A stretch of 17,180 bases of DNA, from positions 1 through 17,180 of the forward strand of contig CANPZR010000021.1 of the NCBI GenBank assembly GCA_947589175.1, given 5' to 3'. Under the pieces are notes generated by a model. That model was not told the DNA's origin, ran no database searches, and saw only the letters and a list, made by a program, of their open reading frames with translations. Below, in pieces: positions 6,264-15,102 of the stretch (positions within the stretch are counted from its first letter, which is position 1; every line of letters begins with the position of its first letter). Made by a program: the position numbers and the translations under genes. The DNA comes from an uncultured Lachnospiraceae bacterium (GTDB taxonomy: Bacteria > Bacillota > Clostridia > Lachnospirales > Lachnospiraceae).

Positions 6264-9048
6264 TGGCCTCTCCCTCCCTATACGCGTTGATCATCCCGGC
6301 GATTCTCTCGCTGCTGTGCCCATCGCAGGCCGACATATAATCCTCCGCGAACCGCCTCGCCCGCTCCGAGAGCCCCCGCTCCTTTGCCGACCGGATAAAG
6401 CGGGTCAGTTCCTCCTGCGTCTCGTACACCTCTCCCGGCAAATCGTCCGGATAATTCAGGTAAAATCCCCGGCTGTAACCGGCCCGGTCATAGCAGTAAA
6501 ACGCCATGGGCTTTTGCAGCAGGGCATACTCAAAAATCACCGAGGAGTAGTCCGTGATCAACACATCCGAAATGGGCATGAGCTCGCCGGTGGAAAACTC
6601 CCGCACCTCGCGGATATTCCCGTACTCTCCCCGCACAACGCGGTTTTTCACTACCGGGTGCGGGCACACCAGAAACATCTGATCGGGCAGAAGTTCCTGA
6701 GCGAGCCGGTCAAAATCAAGCGCCGGGCAGAACCGCGAGCGGTCTCCCCCCTCGTCCCGGAACGTGGGCGCGTAGAGAATCAGGCTCCTGCCCCTCCACT
6801 CCGGGTGTCTCGCGTAGATTTTCTCCCTGTTTTTCCGGAGCCACTCCCCGTCAAAAAATCGGTCCGTCCGGGGACACCCCAACGCCATCACCCGGTCCAG
6901 GCGGATGTTGAAGGCGTCCGCGTAAATCGGCCGGACCCGCTGGCCGCTGACCGTCATGACGCTGTACTGGGCGTGGGTGGCGTTGTCCAGAAAAACCGAC
7001 AGATTGGTCCCCCGCTGGCCGAATTTTTTAAACGCGCCGCAGGCGTGCCACAGCTGGACCACCCGCTGTTCTTCCCGCAGCGGAAAATACCGCAGATATT
7101 TCACATAGTCGTCGGTGACAATCACCTTGCTGGTGCAGAGGTGATACGACATCCGCAGCTCGGTAAACAGGCTGTGGGGAAGCATGCGGGCGCACACGAT
7201 TTTTTTCCCCTTTACATAGGGATAGAGGGCCTTGGCGTTTCCCTCCAGCGCCCCATTCTTCCGGATTGTCACAAAGAGGACCTGATCCTTTAGCGGCCTC
7301 CTCCGCATCAGGGAGAGCGCCTTTTTCAAAATTCGGTGTGAAAATGTGCCCCCCGGCGGGCCGGGCAGCTTGGGCAGCGCCTCCTTTAAATCCGGCGCGA
7401 GTTCGGGACGGGAGAGGTCCGCCGGACCCTCTTTTCCGCAGACCCGGATAAACGGAAGCGTGTCTTTTGTCCCCACAAATTCCGGGAAATTTTCCTCCCG
7501 GTTCTCATAGAACACAACGCCGTCGTTCATAAAGGGATAGTATCCCTTCTCGTACAAAATCCCCAGATGGTCCCTCAGGTGGCGGCTCCGGTCCAGAGAA
7601 AATTTCCGGAGAAATTCCACGCGGAAAAACTTATTGGCCAGCGTGTGATCCAGGGCGAGAAACGGATTTTTTTCGTACCCCGTTTTCAGGGAATCTAACG
7701 CCATGCGGTTCAGGAGGACCGGCTGCATTTCCCCGTAATCGCGGTGATAGATCAGCTCAATGATAAAATCCCCCGGCAGCTTTAAAAAATTTTTCAGCTC
7801 ATATTTGAAGGCGTTGCCCGCGTAGGAAACGCGCGGGTCCCCAAAGGCGATATAGGGAGTCTCCGCGCGGTCCAACGCCCGGTAGAACAGCTCTCTCTCG
7901 GAGGACGCCGCCTCAAAGCGGACATTTCCCCGCATCATGTTATTCGCGAGCACATCCTCTCTCATGTGCACCGGCACGACAATGACAAGCAGGGCCAGAT
8001 TCTGGGCGAGCAGGCTCCCAAGCGCCCGCCGAAAGTCCTCCTGCCCCGGCTCCCCGTACAAAACGGCCGTGAAACGGGCCTGACGGAGCGCCTCCGCCCG
8101 GCCGCGGGGGAGCCGCTCCAGGGAAAATTCCGGGTGGTCGTTCTGGAGAAGCGAGATGTCTTTCATGTCCAGAGTAGCCAGCTTCTCCTCGATCTCGTCC
8201 GCCAGGAGAGATACCGTCTCCTCCTCCATCCCCCAAAATCGGGCGTAGAACTGATTTAACAGGATATGGATTTCCTTTCGGATCAGCTCGTTTCTGTATC
8301 CGCGGATGTCCACCGAAAAATCCCTTCGAAAGCTCTCCATCATGGACGCCTCGATCCGGCGGTGGGCCTCTATATAATCCCGGATTTTTTCGGGGGACGG
8401 GGAGGCCGTTATCGAGGCGTTTTCCCCGCCGCCTGCCCGCCTGTAGTGAAAGACCACCTTGTCAAGCCCCGTGATTCTCCTGCAGCGATAGACGTACTCC
8501 ATCAAAAAAGCCCCGTCCTCTGAGTAAGAGACGGGGGGAAAGCACAGGGAAAATGCCTCGATGATCTCCCGCCGGAACAATTTGTTGCAGAGAGAAAATG
8601 TCCACAGAATCCGGGGATCGTATTTGCCGATTTTTTTCTCCCTCACCAGACAATCGAGCTCATGGACCGGATAGGCGCGAAAGCGGTCGAAAATATCATA
8701 CCGGGCAATGACCAGATCCGCCTTTCGCTCCGCCGCCCGGCCGCAGAGCGCGTCCAGGGCGTCCGGCTCCAGGATGTCGTCCGCGTCGAAAAAATAGACG
8801 TACTCCCCCGACGCCGCGGCAAGTCCTGTGTTCCTCGCCGCGGAAGGGCCCTTATTTTCCTGGCGGATCACCCGCAGCGCCGGATAGTTTCTCCCGTACT
8901 CCGCGAGGATTTCCCCGGTGCCGTCCGCCGACCCGTCGTCCACGACAATCACCTCGTAGTCCTTCATGGACTGGCAAAACAGGCTGTCCAGAGTCTCCCT
9001 CAGATATTTTTCCGCGTTATAGGCGGCCACAATAACTGAAACCTTCAT
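6250..9048 (-). CDS. Large GT2 / pseudo-GT2 / TagF-like polyol-phosphate transferase
   Basis: A 932-residue protein with three modules, numbered from ATG 9048. Residues 1-230 form an active-looking GT2 domain: VSVIVAAYNAEKYL, VVDDGSADGT, D-A-D-D at 88-91, YSEDGAF at 175-181. Residues about 325-536 look like a second, decayed GT2 fold in which the metal motif is replaced by AFGDPRV; both modules carry an N-K-x-F-R element (155-159 and 472-476). Residues about 571-926 are a TagF-like CDP-glycerol/CDP-ribitol phosphotransferase: WHACGAFKKFG (667-677), YAPTFRDE (759-766), CPHP (795-798, His797), SDVLITDYSSVIFEYA (827-842). It probably adds both a sugar and a polyol phosphate to the growing repeat unit at the inner membrane face. 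ATG 9048 has GAGGA five nt upstream; ATG 9060 (936 residues, four-base overlap with the upstream gene) has a ribosome binding site only one nt away. Confidence 0.88.
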   Translation of the reverse strand: MKVSVIVAAYNAEKYLRETLDSLFCQSMKDYEVIVVDDGSADGTGEILAEYGRNYPALRVIRQENKGPSAARNTGLAAASGEYVYFFDADDILEPDALDALCGRAAERKADLVIARYDIFDRFRAYPVHELDCLVREKKIGKYDPRILWTFSLCNKLFRREIIEAFSLCFPPVSYSEDGAFLMEYVYRCRRITGLDKVVFHYRRAGGGENASITASPSPEKIRDYIEAHRRIEASMMESFRRDFSVDIRGYRNELIRKEIHILLNQFYARFWGMEEETVSLLADEIEEKLATLDMKDISLLQNDHPEFSLERLPRGRAEALRQARFTAVLYGEPGQEDFRRALGSLLAQNLALLVIVVPVHMREDVLANNMMRGNVRFEAASSERELFYRALDRAETPYIAFGDPRVSYAGNAFKYELKNFLKLPGDFIIELIYHRDYGEMQPVLLNRMALDSLKTGYEKNPFLALDHTLANKFFRVEFLRKFSLDRSRHLRDHLGILYEKGYYPFMNDGVVFYENREENFPEFVGTKDTLPFIRVCGKEGPADLSRPELAPDLKEALPKLPGPPGGTFSHRILKKALSLMRRRPLKDQVLFVTIRKNGALEGNAKALYPYVKGKKIVCARMLPHSLFTELRMSYHLCTSKVIVTDDYVKYLRYFPLREEQRVVQLWHACGAFKKFGQRGTNLSVFLDNATHAQYSVMTVSGQRVRPIYADAFNIRLDRVMALGCPRTDRFFDGEWLRKNREKIYARHPEWRGRSLILYAPTFRDEGGDRSRFCPALDFDRLAQELLPDQMFLVCPHPVVKNRVVRGEYGNIREVREFSTGELMPISDVLITDYSSVIFEYALLQKPMAFYCYDRAGYSRGFYLNYPDDLPGEVYETQEELTRFIRSAKERGLSERARRFAEDYMSACDGHSSERIAGMINAYREGEANGRE

Positions 9049-9056
9049 GATAATCC

Positions 9057-10013
9057 TCATGCCTCCCGGTCCCGATCGGAGTCGCCGCCCTCAATTATTT
9101 CATCGATCAGATAAATGGGCCTGTCTTTAATTTCCGTAAACAGAATGGCTATATACTCCCCGATCACCCCTACTACCACCATCAGGACAGCGAACATAAA
9201 GCTCATAAACACAATAATCGTCGAATATCCGGGCGGCACGTTGAACAGCACCTTATTGATAATGGTGTAGATCATCAGCGCCACGCCAAATAACGCCGTC
9301 ACGCTTCCCGTATAAATTCCCAGCTTCAAGGGCATGTCCGAAAAGCTGAACAGCGTGTGCAGCGAAAACTCCCACAGCTTTTTTATGCTGTACTTGCTCT
9401 CGCCCGCCACCCGTCCGGCGGCCTCGTACTCGATCGTGACCCGCCGAAAGCCCACATTCTGGATAAAACCGCGCAGAAACCGGATTTTCTCCCGGTACTC
9501 CCGCCTCATGATCTGCACGACCTTTTCGTCGATTCCGAAAAAATCCGAGGCGTTGTTCTCAAATTTCACGGGGGACATCCAGTTCAGAACCCGGTAAAAC
9601 GCGCCCGACGTAATTCTTTTAATCAGACCGGCGTCCTCATTTTTCGTGCGCACCATATTTACGATCTGGTATCCCTCCCCATCGATGGCCTCAATAATTT
9701 TCGGAATGTATTCCGGCGGATGCTGGAGATCGGCGTCCATGCATATCACCGCGTTCCCTCTTGAGTGGTCGATGCCCGCCGTCATAGCCGCTTCATGGCC
9801 AAAATTGCGGCTGAAGCTGACCACCCGCACCTTTTCATTTTCCCGCGCGAGCTGTCTCAGTACGGACAGGCTTTTGTCCGTGCTCCCATCGTTGACAAAT
9901 AGCAATTCATAGTCCCATGCAAGGCTCTCCAGCACCGTTCTGATCTTCTGATAGAACAGTTCAAGCGCCATTTCTTCATTGTATACCGATACAACTATAG
10001 ATATTTTTTTCAT
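9057..10013 (-). CDS. GtrB-like polyprenyl-phosphate glycosyltransferase
   Basis: A 318-residue GT2 enzyme with a membrane anchor, of the GtrB/YkcC/DPM1 group that makes undecaprenyl-phosphate-linked sugars. It shows VVSVYNEE at residues 7-14, FVNDGSTD at 39-46, the metal-binding D-A-D at 93-95 in CMDADLQHPPE, and AGESKYSIKKLW at 203-214. Two membrane helices near 233-253 and 265-289 end in GVIGEYIAILFTEIK. The 93-nt gap before it holds a TATAAT but no good -35 box at the right distance; a GAGG ten nt before the ATG is the likely ribosome binding site. It follows the DUF6056-like GT-C gene, the usual companion that would consume its lipid-linked sugar outside the membrane. The required flippase is not in the window. 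Confidence 0.92.
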   Translation of the reverse strand: MKKISIVVSVYNEEMALELFYQKIRTVLESLAWDYELLFVNDGSTDKSLSVLRQLARENEKVRVVSFSRNFGHEAAMTAGIDHSRGNAVICMDADLQHPPEYIPKIIEAIDGEGYQIVNMVRTKNEDAGLIKRITSGAFYRVLNWMSPVKFENNASDFFGIDEKVVQIMRREYREKIRFLRGFIQNVGFRRVTIEYEAAGRVAGESKYSIKKLWEFSLHTLFSFSDMPLKLGIYTGSVTALFGVALMIYTIINKVLFNVPPGYSTIIVFMSFMFAVLMVVVGVIGEYIAILFTEIKDRPIYLIDEIIEGGDSDRDREA

Positions 10014-10106
10014 ACTGCGTAGTCCTCATACCTGGCTTTTTTATTATCAGCAATCCTTGTAATATTATACGGATTTTCTCTGTGACGTCCCCTGCGGCCG
10101 CGCGGC

Positions 10107-11570
10107 TCACGGTTCTGTGTACTCCCACACAGCCTTTAACTGAACGTCCTCCGGAATTCCGTAAAACAGCTTATACCGCTCCCCCCAGGGCTCCTCTGTG
10201 GGAGTGGGAACCCATATATAGGATTCATAGGGCAGATGGAGAATTTCAATTTCCCGCTTCCCCTGCTCCAGCTCCTTTTGAATATGCGCCAGGCGATCCC
10301 GCTCCGCCTGCCGCACGGATGTAAATATGCTCAGATAAAACAGCAAGCCCACGCCCGCCACCGCCGTACAGGCAGAGGCAAACGCGCGGCCGCCCATCCA
10401 CGCCCGGACACGCCCCGGCAGATGACGGCACAGCTCCGCCAAAAATCCGATAAACATGACATAAGTAATGAAAAAGCAGCGGCTTCCTATGGGCGTCACG
10501 ACTAACAGAGGCGCGGTCAGACAGAAAATGCTGCCCGTCCAGAAAAACATCTTCCACAGACAGTATTTCTGCCTGCCGAACCAGAGCGCGAAGGCCGCCA
10601 GCGACAAGACCGCGAGCGCCGTAGCCGCTCCCTCCGCGTACATAAAGCCCTCTGTCTTTGCGCCCGTCTGAATCCCGAAGCTGGAAAAAACAGCGAACAC
10701 GCAATACAGGATATAATAGCCCAGACAGATTCGGACCATGCGCGATTTTTTCTCCACCTGCCGGTACAAAAGGACGCAGGCCGCCGCCATGGCAATATTC
10801 AGCCAGACATTATTCAGAAAAAATTCCTCATATATCACATTCAAAAAGTTTTCCTTCATCGTCGCGAGCACGCCGTCTCCCGCCATGCTGCGATAGTCGT
10901 CCCCCTGTTCGGCGATCACATGATAGGCCGAATTGGAAAACATGTACACAGCGCCCGACAGAGCGCCGGCGAGATAGGCGACATGCTGCGCGGCCGCCTT
11001 TCTGTACACGATACAGCAGTACACGATGACGCCTGCGCCCAGCACCACATTGTAAATGGTGACCGGCTCCATGATCAGGGAACCGGCAGCGCCCAGCACA
11101 AACAGCGGCGCGCAGTGCCAGATTCTCCGCGTCATCTCCCCCTTTTCAAGCAGGGGATATACATACGCCACATAGATCAGTGTCAAAAAGGCGGAGACTG
11201 CGTAGTTGGAAAATCCCGCCGTCCACACGACCGCCTGCCGAAACACCAATTTGGGCGTCAGGATCAAAAACAGGCCCCCCAGATAAAACGCCCATTTCCC
11301 GCCCCCGATTTTTTCTATACAGACCAAAATCCCCGTGAGGCAGACGGACATGATCAGCGCCTTTGCCAGATTCGACCGGGTCATGACCAGAACGAACAGA
11401 TTTCCCACATACCGCCCGTTGTACATTTCGAACCAGCTATGAAGCCTCTCCGCCCCGATCCGGCTTCCCCACGCCCAGTCGTCTCCCGAATAGGGAAAAA
11501 ACCAGGCAAGAACAAACAGCGCCAGAAAACAGATCAGAACCCTCACCCACGCCCTGTCCTTTCTTTTCAT
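10107..11570 (-). CDS. DUF6056-like polytopic membrane protein, probable GT-C glycosyltransferase
   Basis: A 487-residue protein with about ten or eleven hydrophobic helices and a short C-terminal soluble tail from about residue 419. The first predicted outside loop carries FPYSGDDWAWG with an Asp-Asp pair at 30-31, where GT-C enzymes place their catalytic acid, followed by NGRYVGN at 51-57. A later loop has TPIGSRCFFITY at 359-370. These three elements match my memory of DUF6056 and related putative GT-C families, which use polyprenyl-phosphate sugars as donors at the outer membrane face. A GT-C role also fits the GtrB-like gene immediately downstream. The ATG follows AGGAAG, 21 nt after the Wzy stop codon. 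A structural or transport role cannot be excluded. Confidence 0.78.
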   Translation of the reverse strand: MKRKDRAWVRVLICFLALFVLAWFFPYSGDDWAWGSRIGAERLHSWFEMYNGRYVGNLFVLVMTRSNLAKALIMSVCLTGILVCIEKIGGGKWAFYLGGLFLILTPKLVFRQAVVWTAGFSNYAVSAFLTLIYVAYVYPLLEKGEMTRRIWHCAPLFVLGAAGSLIMEPVTIYNVVLGAGVIVYCCIVYRKAAAQHVAYLAGALSGAVYMFSNSAYHVIAEQGDDYRSMAGDGVLATMKENFLNVIYEEFFLNNVWLNIAMAAACVLLYRQVEKKSRMVRICLGYYILYCVFAVFSSFGIQTGAKTEGFMYAEGAATALAVLSLAAFALWFGRQKYCLWKMFFWTGSIFCLTAPLLVVTPIGSRCFFITYVMFIGFLAELCRHLPGRVRAWMGGRAFASACTAVAGVGLLFYLSIFTSVRQAERDRLAHIQKELEQGKREIEILHLPYESYIWVPTPTEEPWGERYKLFYGIPEDVQLKAVWEYTEP

Positions 11571-11591
11571 CCCGAAACTTCCTTTCTCGTT

Positions 11592-13097
11592 TTAAACGCT
11601 ATCCTCCAATGCCTGCAAGAGCTTATTCTTCGGCACTTTTTTCACGAACAGGTCCCCGAAGGCGAACCAGAAGGCGAACGCCGGGAACACCTCGAAGGGG
11701 AGGAACAGGCACTCCGCCAGCGTGGCCACCACAAATCCCACCATGACAGCCGGAATCAGAAAGGCGTAGGTTGCGTTCTTCCTCCGGTCCTTCAGATAGA
11801 ATTTCAGGGAAAATCCCAGGGCCAGCACCGTGATGATGCCGTAAAACAGCATGCCGAACATACCATAAGTATACCCAAATTGCAGCCAGTTATTGTGCGC
11901 GTGCGCCTTTTTCTTTCCGTCAATGACTAAAGAGACGTTTTTGTGCCCCTTGTAGTTCAGCTTTTTAGCGTATCCCTTGTAGATGTCAATGCGGCCGCTC
12001 GTGAGGGCGTTGAGCCCCTTCGTGTTCTCCAGCACATAGAAAAACCGATCGAGGGCGTTGGTGGGCACCATGGGATCCTCGCCGCTCTCCGCTGGGCTCT
12101 CCTCCCGAACATGAGACGTCTCGACCCCCACCGTCTCCGGCACCACCACGTCGTTGGCGCCGCTGAGGTCGGAAATCTTGTTCCCGTCCGCCAGAAACAG
12201 CGCCTCCCCCTCAAAGAGAATGGGGTGGCCCACCCATCCGGGGATGTGGACGAGCGCCGTCCGGTACACCGGATAGAGGCAGGCGCAGAAGGCCGCCGCC
12301 ACCGCCAGGTGAATCAGAAAATTCTTCCATGTCCGGGACTTCCGGCATATGTACGCCCGCAGCGCAAGCCACAGAAGCAGGATACAGCCCGTGGCGATCA
12401 TGGCGGTCCTTGCCTGGGACATGGCCAGATAAAAGACGGTCAGCGCCAGGCTGATATAGGTAAAAAGGCTGCGCCTGCACGCCCGCCCCGTCTCGACCAT
12501 CCAGTCCAAATCCGACATGTAGACGGCAAATATAATATATAAATAGAGCGAAAATGTGTTGGGATTGGTAAAAATTCCCGCGTATCTCCCCCCCGCGTAC
12601 AGAGGGCGGAACAAAAAAGAGACGACCGCCATCATCCAGAACGAGATCTTGACGGCGTCCTTAAAACATTTCCACAACAGATCCTTCCGCGTGTGGTTCT
12701 GCCACACAAAAAATACACAGGTAAAGATAAAGGCCAGTATGATTCCCAGCCCACAGACCTTTTTGGGCACCAGAATGTCCGACACGGTAAAGGCGATGCA
12801 CATGCCGAACCAGGCGATCCACATGGAGCGCCGCCAGTGGACGCGCACCAGCGAGCGGTCCAGGGAAAATATGGCGATCAGCAGCATCAGAAAAACACCG
12901 CACACCGTGTTGTAAAAATAGCTCTCCCGGTGGAGTATGTAGCGGACAATGCAAAAAAGCACCAGATCCGCCATAAAGCATCCGGTGATGACCCGGTATT
13001 TAATCTTGTCGCTGATCCGGCCCATGATCGGGATCCAGGGGCCTAAAAGGCTGATAAATAAATCCTGTAACTTGCCAATCACGCTTTTTCCTCCCAT
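11592..13097 (-). CDS. O-antigen ligase/polymerase (Wzy-like) membrane protein
   Basis: A 501-residue protein with roughly ten to twelve membrane helices and one long outside loop (about residues 281-405), the layout of the Wzy_C family that polymerises or ligates undecaprenyl-diphosphate-linked repeat units. Family cues are GRYAGIFTNPNTFSLYL at 170-186, SQARTAMIA at 227-235, TSGRIDIYKGY at 366-376 (conserved Arg369) and AHAHNNWLQFGYTYGMFG at 398-415 with the conserved His. The large loop carries an acidic insertion around 320-345. Eight nt separate it from the phosphoglycosyl transferase gene. ATG 13097 has its GGGAGG only 2 nt away. The GTG at 13082 has GGAGG at 7 nt and could be the true start, shortening the protein by five residues. 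Confidence 0.9.
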   Translation of the reverse strand: MGGKSVIGKLQDLFISLLGPWIPIMGRISDKIKYRVITGCFMADLVLFCIVRYILHRESYFYNTVCGVFLMLLIAIFSLDRSLVRVHWRRSMWIAWFGMCIAFTVSDILVPKKVCGLGIILAFIFTCVFFVWQNHTRKDLLWKCFKDAVKISFWMMAVVSFLFRPLYAGGRYAGIFTNPNTFSLYLYIIFAVYMSDLDWMVETGRACRRSLFTYISLALTVFYLAMSQARTAMIATGCILLLWLALRAYICRKSRTWKNFLIHLAVAAAFCACLYPVYRTALVHIPGWVGHPILFEGEALFLADGNKISDLSGANDVVVPETVGVETSHVREESPAESGEDPMVPTNALDRFFYVLENTKGLNALTSGRIDIYKGYAKKLNYKGHKNVSLVIDGKKKAHAHNNWLQFGYTYGMFGMLFYGIITVLALGFSLKFYLKDRRKNATYAFLIPAVMVGFVVATLAECLFLPFEVFPAFAFWFAFGDLFVKKVPKNKLLQALEDSV

Positions 13098-13105
13098 TTC
13101 CTCCC

Positions 13106-13789
13106 TCAGCTTCGAAGGACGGCCCCCACCGTCTGGACCATGAGGCGCAGATCCTCCGCTATGGAAAATTTCATCATGTATTCCAGATTGTACTTCATCT
13201 TCTCCGGCAGCACCGCCTCCACATACACGGCGTCCACGTCCATGGCCGCCGTCAGCAGCTTCTCCTCATCCTTGTACTCGATGCTGGCCCGGGAGGTGAC
13301 CCCCGCGGGCATGAGCAGCGTCGCCATCATCTCCGGCGTGTACCGCTCCACATAGCGGGGCACCTCCGGCCTCGTTCCCACAATGCTCATATCCCCTTTC
13401 AGGATATTGATTAGCTGGGGCAGTTCGTCGAGCCGCACCTTTCTCAGAAAACGCCCGACCTTTGTCACTCTCGCGTCGTCCTTCACCGTGACCAGGCTCC
13501 CGGTCCTTCCGGCGTCCGCCGTCATCGTGCGGAACTTGATAATGCGAAAATGCCTGCCGTATGTGGTCACCCGGTCCTGGCAGAAAAATACGCCCCCGCG
13601 GGACGTCGTCCCCACCAGAATACCGATGATGAACATGAACGGCAGCAGTACCAGAAACAGAACGGCGGAGACCGCCACGTCAAACACCCGCTTTACCGCC
13701 AGGGCGGCGCGGTGCCGGCAGAGGTAGTCATAGTAGGGCCTCACGGCCTCCGTGCGCATATTTTCCGGCAGCTCCTCCCACCTTTTCAT
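13106..13789 (-). CDS. Small initiating phosphoglycosyl transferase (PglC-like bacterial sugar transferase)
   Basis: A 227-residue monotopic membrane enzyme that transfers a sugar 1-phosphate from a UDP-sugar to undecaprenyl phosphate, the committed step of repeat-unit assembly. A hydrophobic re-entrant helix lies at about 36-60 after KRVFD. Then come KFRTM at 85-89, DDARVTKVGRFLRK at 104-117, the catalytic Asp-Glu pair at 121-122 in RLDELPQLINILKGDMSIVG, and TRPEVP at 139-144. It lacks the N-terminal membrane and CoA-binding-like domains of WbaP/CpsE-type enzymes and so belongs to the small class. Its start codon overlaps the aminotransferase stop codon (ATGA, 13786-13789), which couples their translation and suggests that the aminotransferase makes its sugar substrate. 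Confidence 0.94.
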   Translation of the reverse strand: MKRWEELPENMRTEAVRPYYDYLCRHRAALAVKRVFDVAVSAVLFLVLLPFMFIIGILVGTTSRGGVFFCQDRVTTYGRHFRIIKFRTMTADAGRTGSLVTVKDDARVTKVGRFLRKVRLDELPQLINILKGDMSIVGTRPEVPRYVERYTPEMMATLLMPAGVTSRASIEYKDEEKLLTAAMDVDAVYVEAVLPEKMKYNLEYMMKFSIAEDLRLMVQTVGAVLRS

Positions 13790-15030
13790 GGCGCCAGCAC
13801 CTCCTCCAGGCGCCGCAGCACATAGTCAACATCCTCGTCCGAGAGCCGGGTATGTAACGGCAGGGTGATCTCGTTCTGGAACATCGCGCGCGCGTTGGGA
13901 AAATCGTCGATGGAAAATCCCATGTTCTTATACGCCGTCAGAAGGGGCAGCGGCTTGTAGTGCACGTTCACCGCCACGCCCCGCTCCGCCATGTCTGTAA
14001 TAATCTGATTTCGCTCCGCCTCACCGGCGCCTAAGACCCGCATGAGGAACAGGTGTCCGCTGGAGGCCCAATCATCGCCGTAATGGCGCAGGCTGACGAG
14101 CCGGTACCGGCTCTGCGCACGGTTGATCCGCGCCAGCCCCTCCTCGTAGCGCTCCACGATCTCCCGCCTCCTTGCCAGCATTCCGCTGTAGCGGGAAAAC
14201 TGCGCGAGCCCGATCGCCGCCATGATATCCGTCATGTTGCACTTGTAGGCGGGGTAGAGAATGTCGTACTCCCAGGCCCCCGCCCTCGTCTTGGCCAGAG
14301 CGTCCTTGGACTGCCCGTGCAGGGACAAGAGCATGTACTCCCGGTAAATCTCCTCCGAGTCCACGCCGGGCAGCTCCCGCCAGGTCACCGCGCCTCCCTC
14401 GGCCGTGGTGAGATTTTTCACGGCATGAAAAGAAAACGTCGTAAAATCCGCCGCCTCGCCGCTCTTTTTGCCGGCTCTTTTCGCCCCGAAGCCGTGGGCG
14501 GAGTCCGCCATAATGAGGATTCTCCCCAGCGCCTTCTGATAGGGGTTGTCTCCGGGCGCAAAGCGGTCTCTCGCCTCCTCGGCAATCCGCCGTATCTTTT
14601 CGTAATCGCACATCACTCCGGCGATATCCACCGGCACAATGGCCTTGGTCGCGGGCGTAATGGCCCGCGCCACCGCCTCGTAGTCCATCTCGTAGGAATC
14701 CTCCGCCACATCCACGAGCACCGGCCTCGCGCCGGTGTGGCAGATCGCGCTCGCGGTGGCCGTATAGGTGTACGCCGACGTGATCACCTCGTCCCCCGGC
14801 CCGATGCCGAACAGCCGCAGGGTCATCTCCATACAGGCCGTGGAGGAATTGAGGCAGACCGCCTTCTTCGTGTGGCAGTAGGACGCGATCCGCTCCTCAA
14901 ACAGCTTCGTCTTAGGTCCCGTAGTAATCCACCCGGAGCGTAGCGTGTCCGCCACCTCCTGAATCTCCTCCTCCGAGATGTCCGGGGGCGAAAAAGGTAT
15001 ATTTCTCACTGCGTCATACTCATTCTTCAC
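13786..15030 (-). CDS. DegT/DnrJ/EryC1/StrS-type sugar aminotransferase
   Basis: A 414-residue PLP enzyme of the family that aminates nucleotide keto-sugars in the cytoplasm. It has SGWITTGPKT at 32-41, NSSTACMEM at 61-69 (cofactor phosphate loop), Asp176 in MADSAHGFGA (pyridine nitrogen contact), the Schiff-base lysine Lys205 in FSFHAVKNLTTAEGGA, and HYKPLP near 357-362. Length and order are normal for the family and resemble PglE/WbpE-type 4- or 3-amino sugar enzymes. It uses a GTG start at 15030, chosen because GAGGG lies 7 nt upstream and no ATG fits. No dehydratase to make the keto-sugar is in the window. The four-base overlap with the phosphoglycosyl transferase suggests that the amino sugar is the first residue of the repeat unit. 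Confidence 0.93.
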   Translation of the reverse strand: MKNEYDAVRNIPFSPPDISEEEIQEVADTLRSGWITTGPKTKLFEERIASYCHTKKAVCLNSSTACMEMTLRLFGIGPGDEVITSAYTYTATASAICHTGARPVLVDVAEDSYEMDYEAVARAITPATKAIVPVDIAGVMCDYEKIRRIAEEARDRFAPGDNPYQKALGRILIMADSAHGFGAKRAGKKSGEAADFTTFSFHAVKNLTTAEGGAVTWRELPGVDSEEIYREYMLLSLHGQSKDALAKTRAGAWEYDILYPAYKCNMTDIMAAIGLAQFSRYSGMLARRREIVERYEEGLARINRAQSRYRLVSLRHYGDDWASSGHLFLMRVLGAGEAERNQIITDMAERGVAVNVHYKPLPLLTAYKNMGFSIDDFPNARAMFQNEITLPLHTRLSDEDVDYVLRRLEEVLAP

Positions 15031-15058
15031 TCTATTTCCCTCACAATCGCTTTCAGTA

Positions 15059-15090
15059 ACGCAAACGACCGCGTAAAGCGGCCGTTGCGT
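15059..15090 (-). other. Strong intergenic hairpin between the LCP and aminotransferase genes
   Basis: Thirteen nt after the LCP stop codon the minus strand reads acgcaacggccgc, tttac, gcggtcgtttgcgt: a 13-bp stem with one bulged T and one G-T pair. No T tract follows, so it is not a standard terminator. It could stabilise or mark a processing point of the LCP mRNA, or slow transcription between the two genes. It ends 28 nt before the GTG start of the aminotransferase. Confidence 0.6.
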
Positions 15091-15102
15091 GTTATTTCAT
15101 CA

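Noticed and set aside
5298..7293. Two plus-strand open frames of about 300-325 residues (5298-6203, 6316-7293)
   Set aside because: Both are antisense to genes with recognisable fold motifs and show composition typical of shadow frames.
10014..10106. TATAAT upstream of the GtrB gene as a promoter
   Set aside because: No -35 hexamer with acceptable match is found at 16-18 nt; the isolated box is not enough.
10920..11930. A 336-residue plus-strand open frame across the GT-C and Wzy genes
   Set aside because: It spans two real membrane-protein genes in antisense and its translation is rich in His, Gln, Arg and Pro with no domain pattern.
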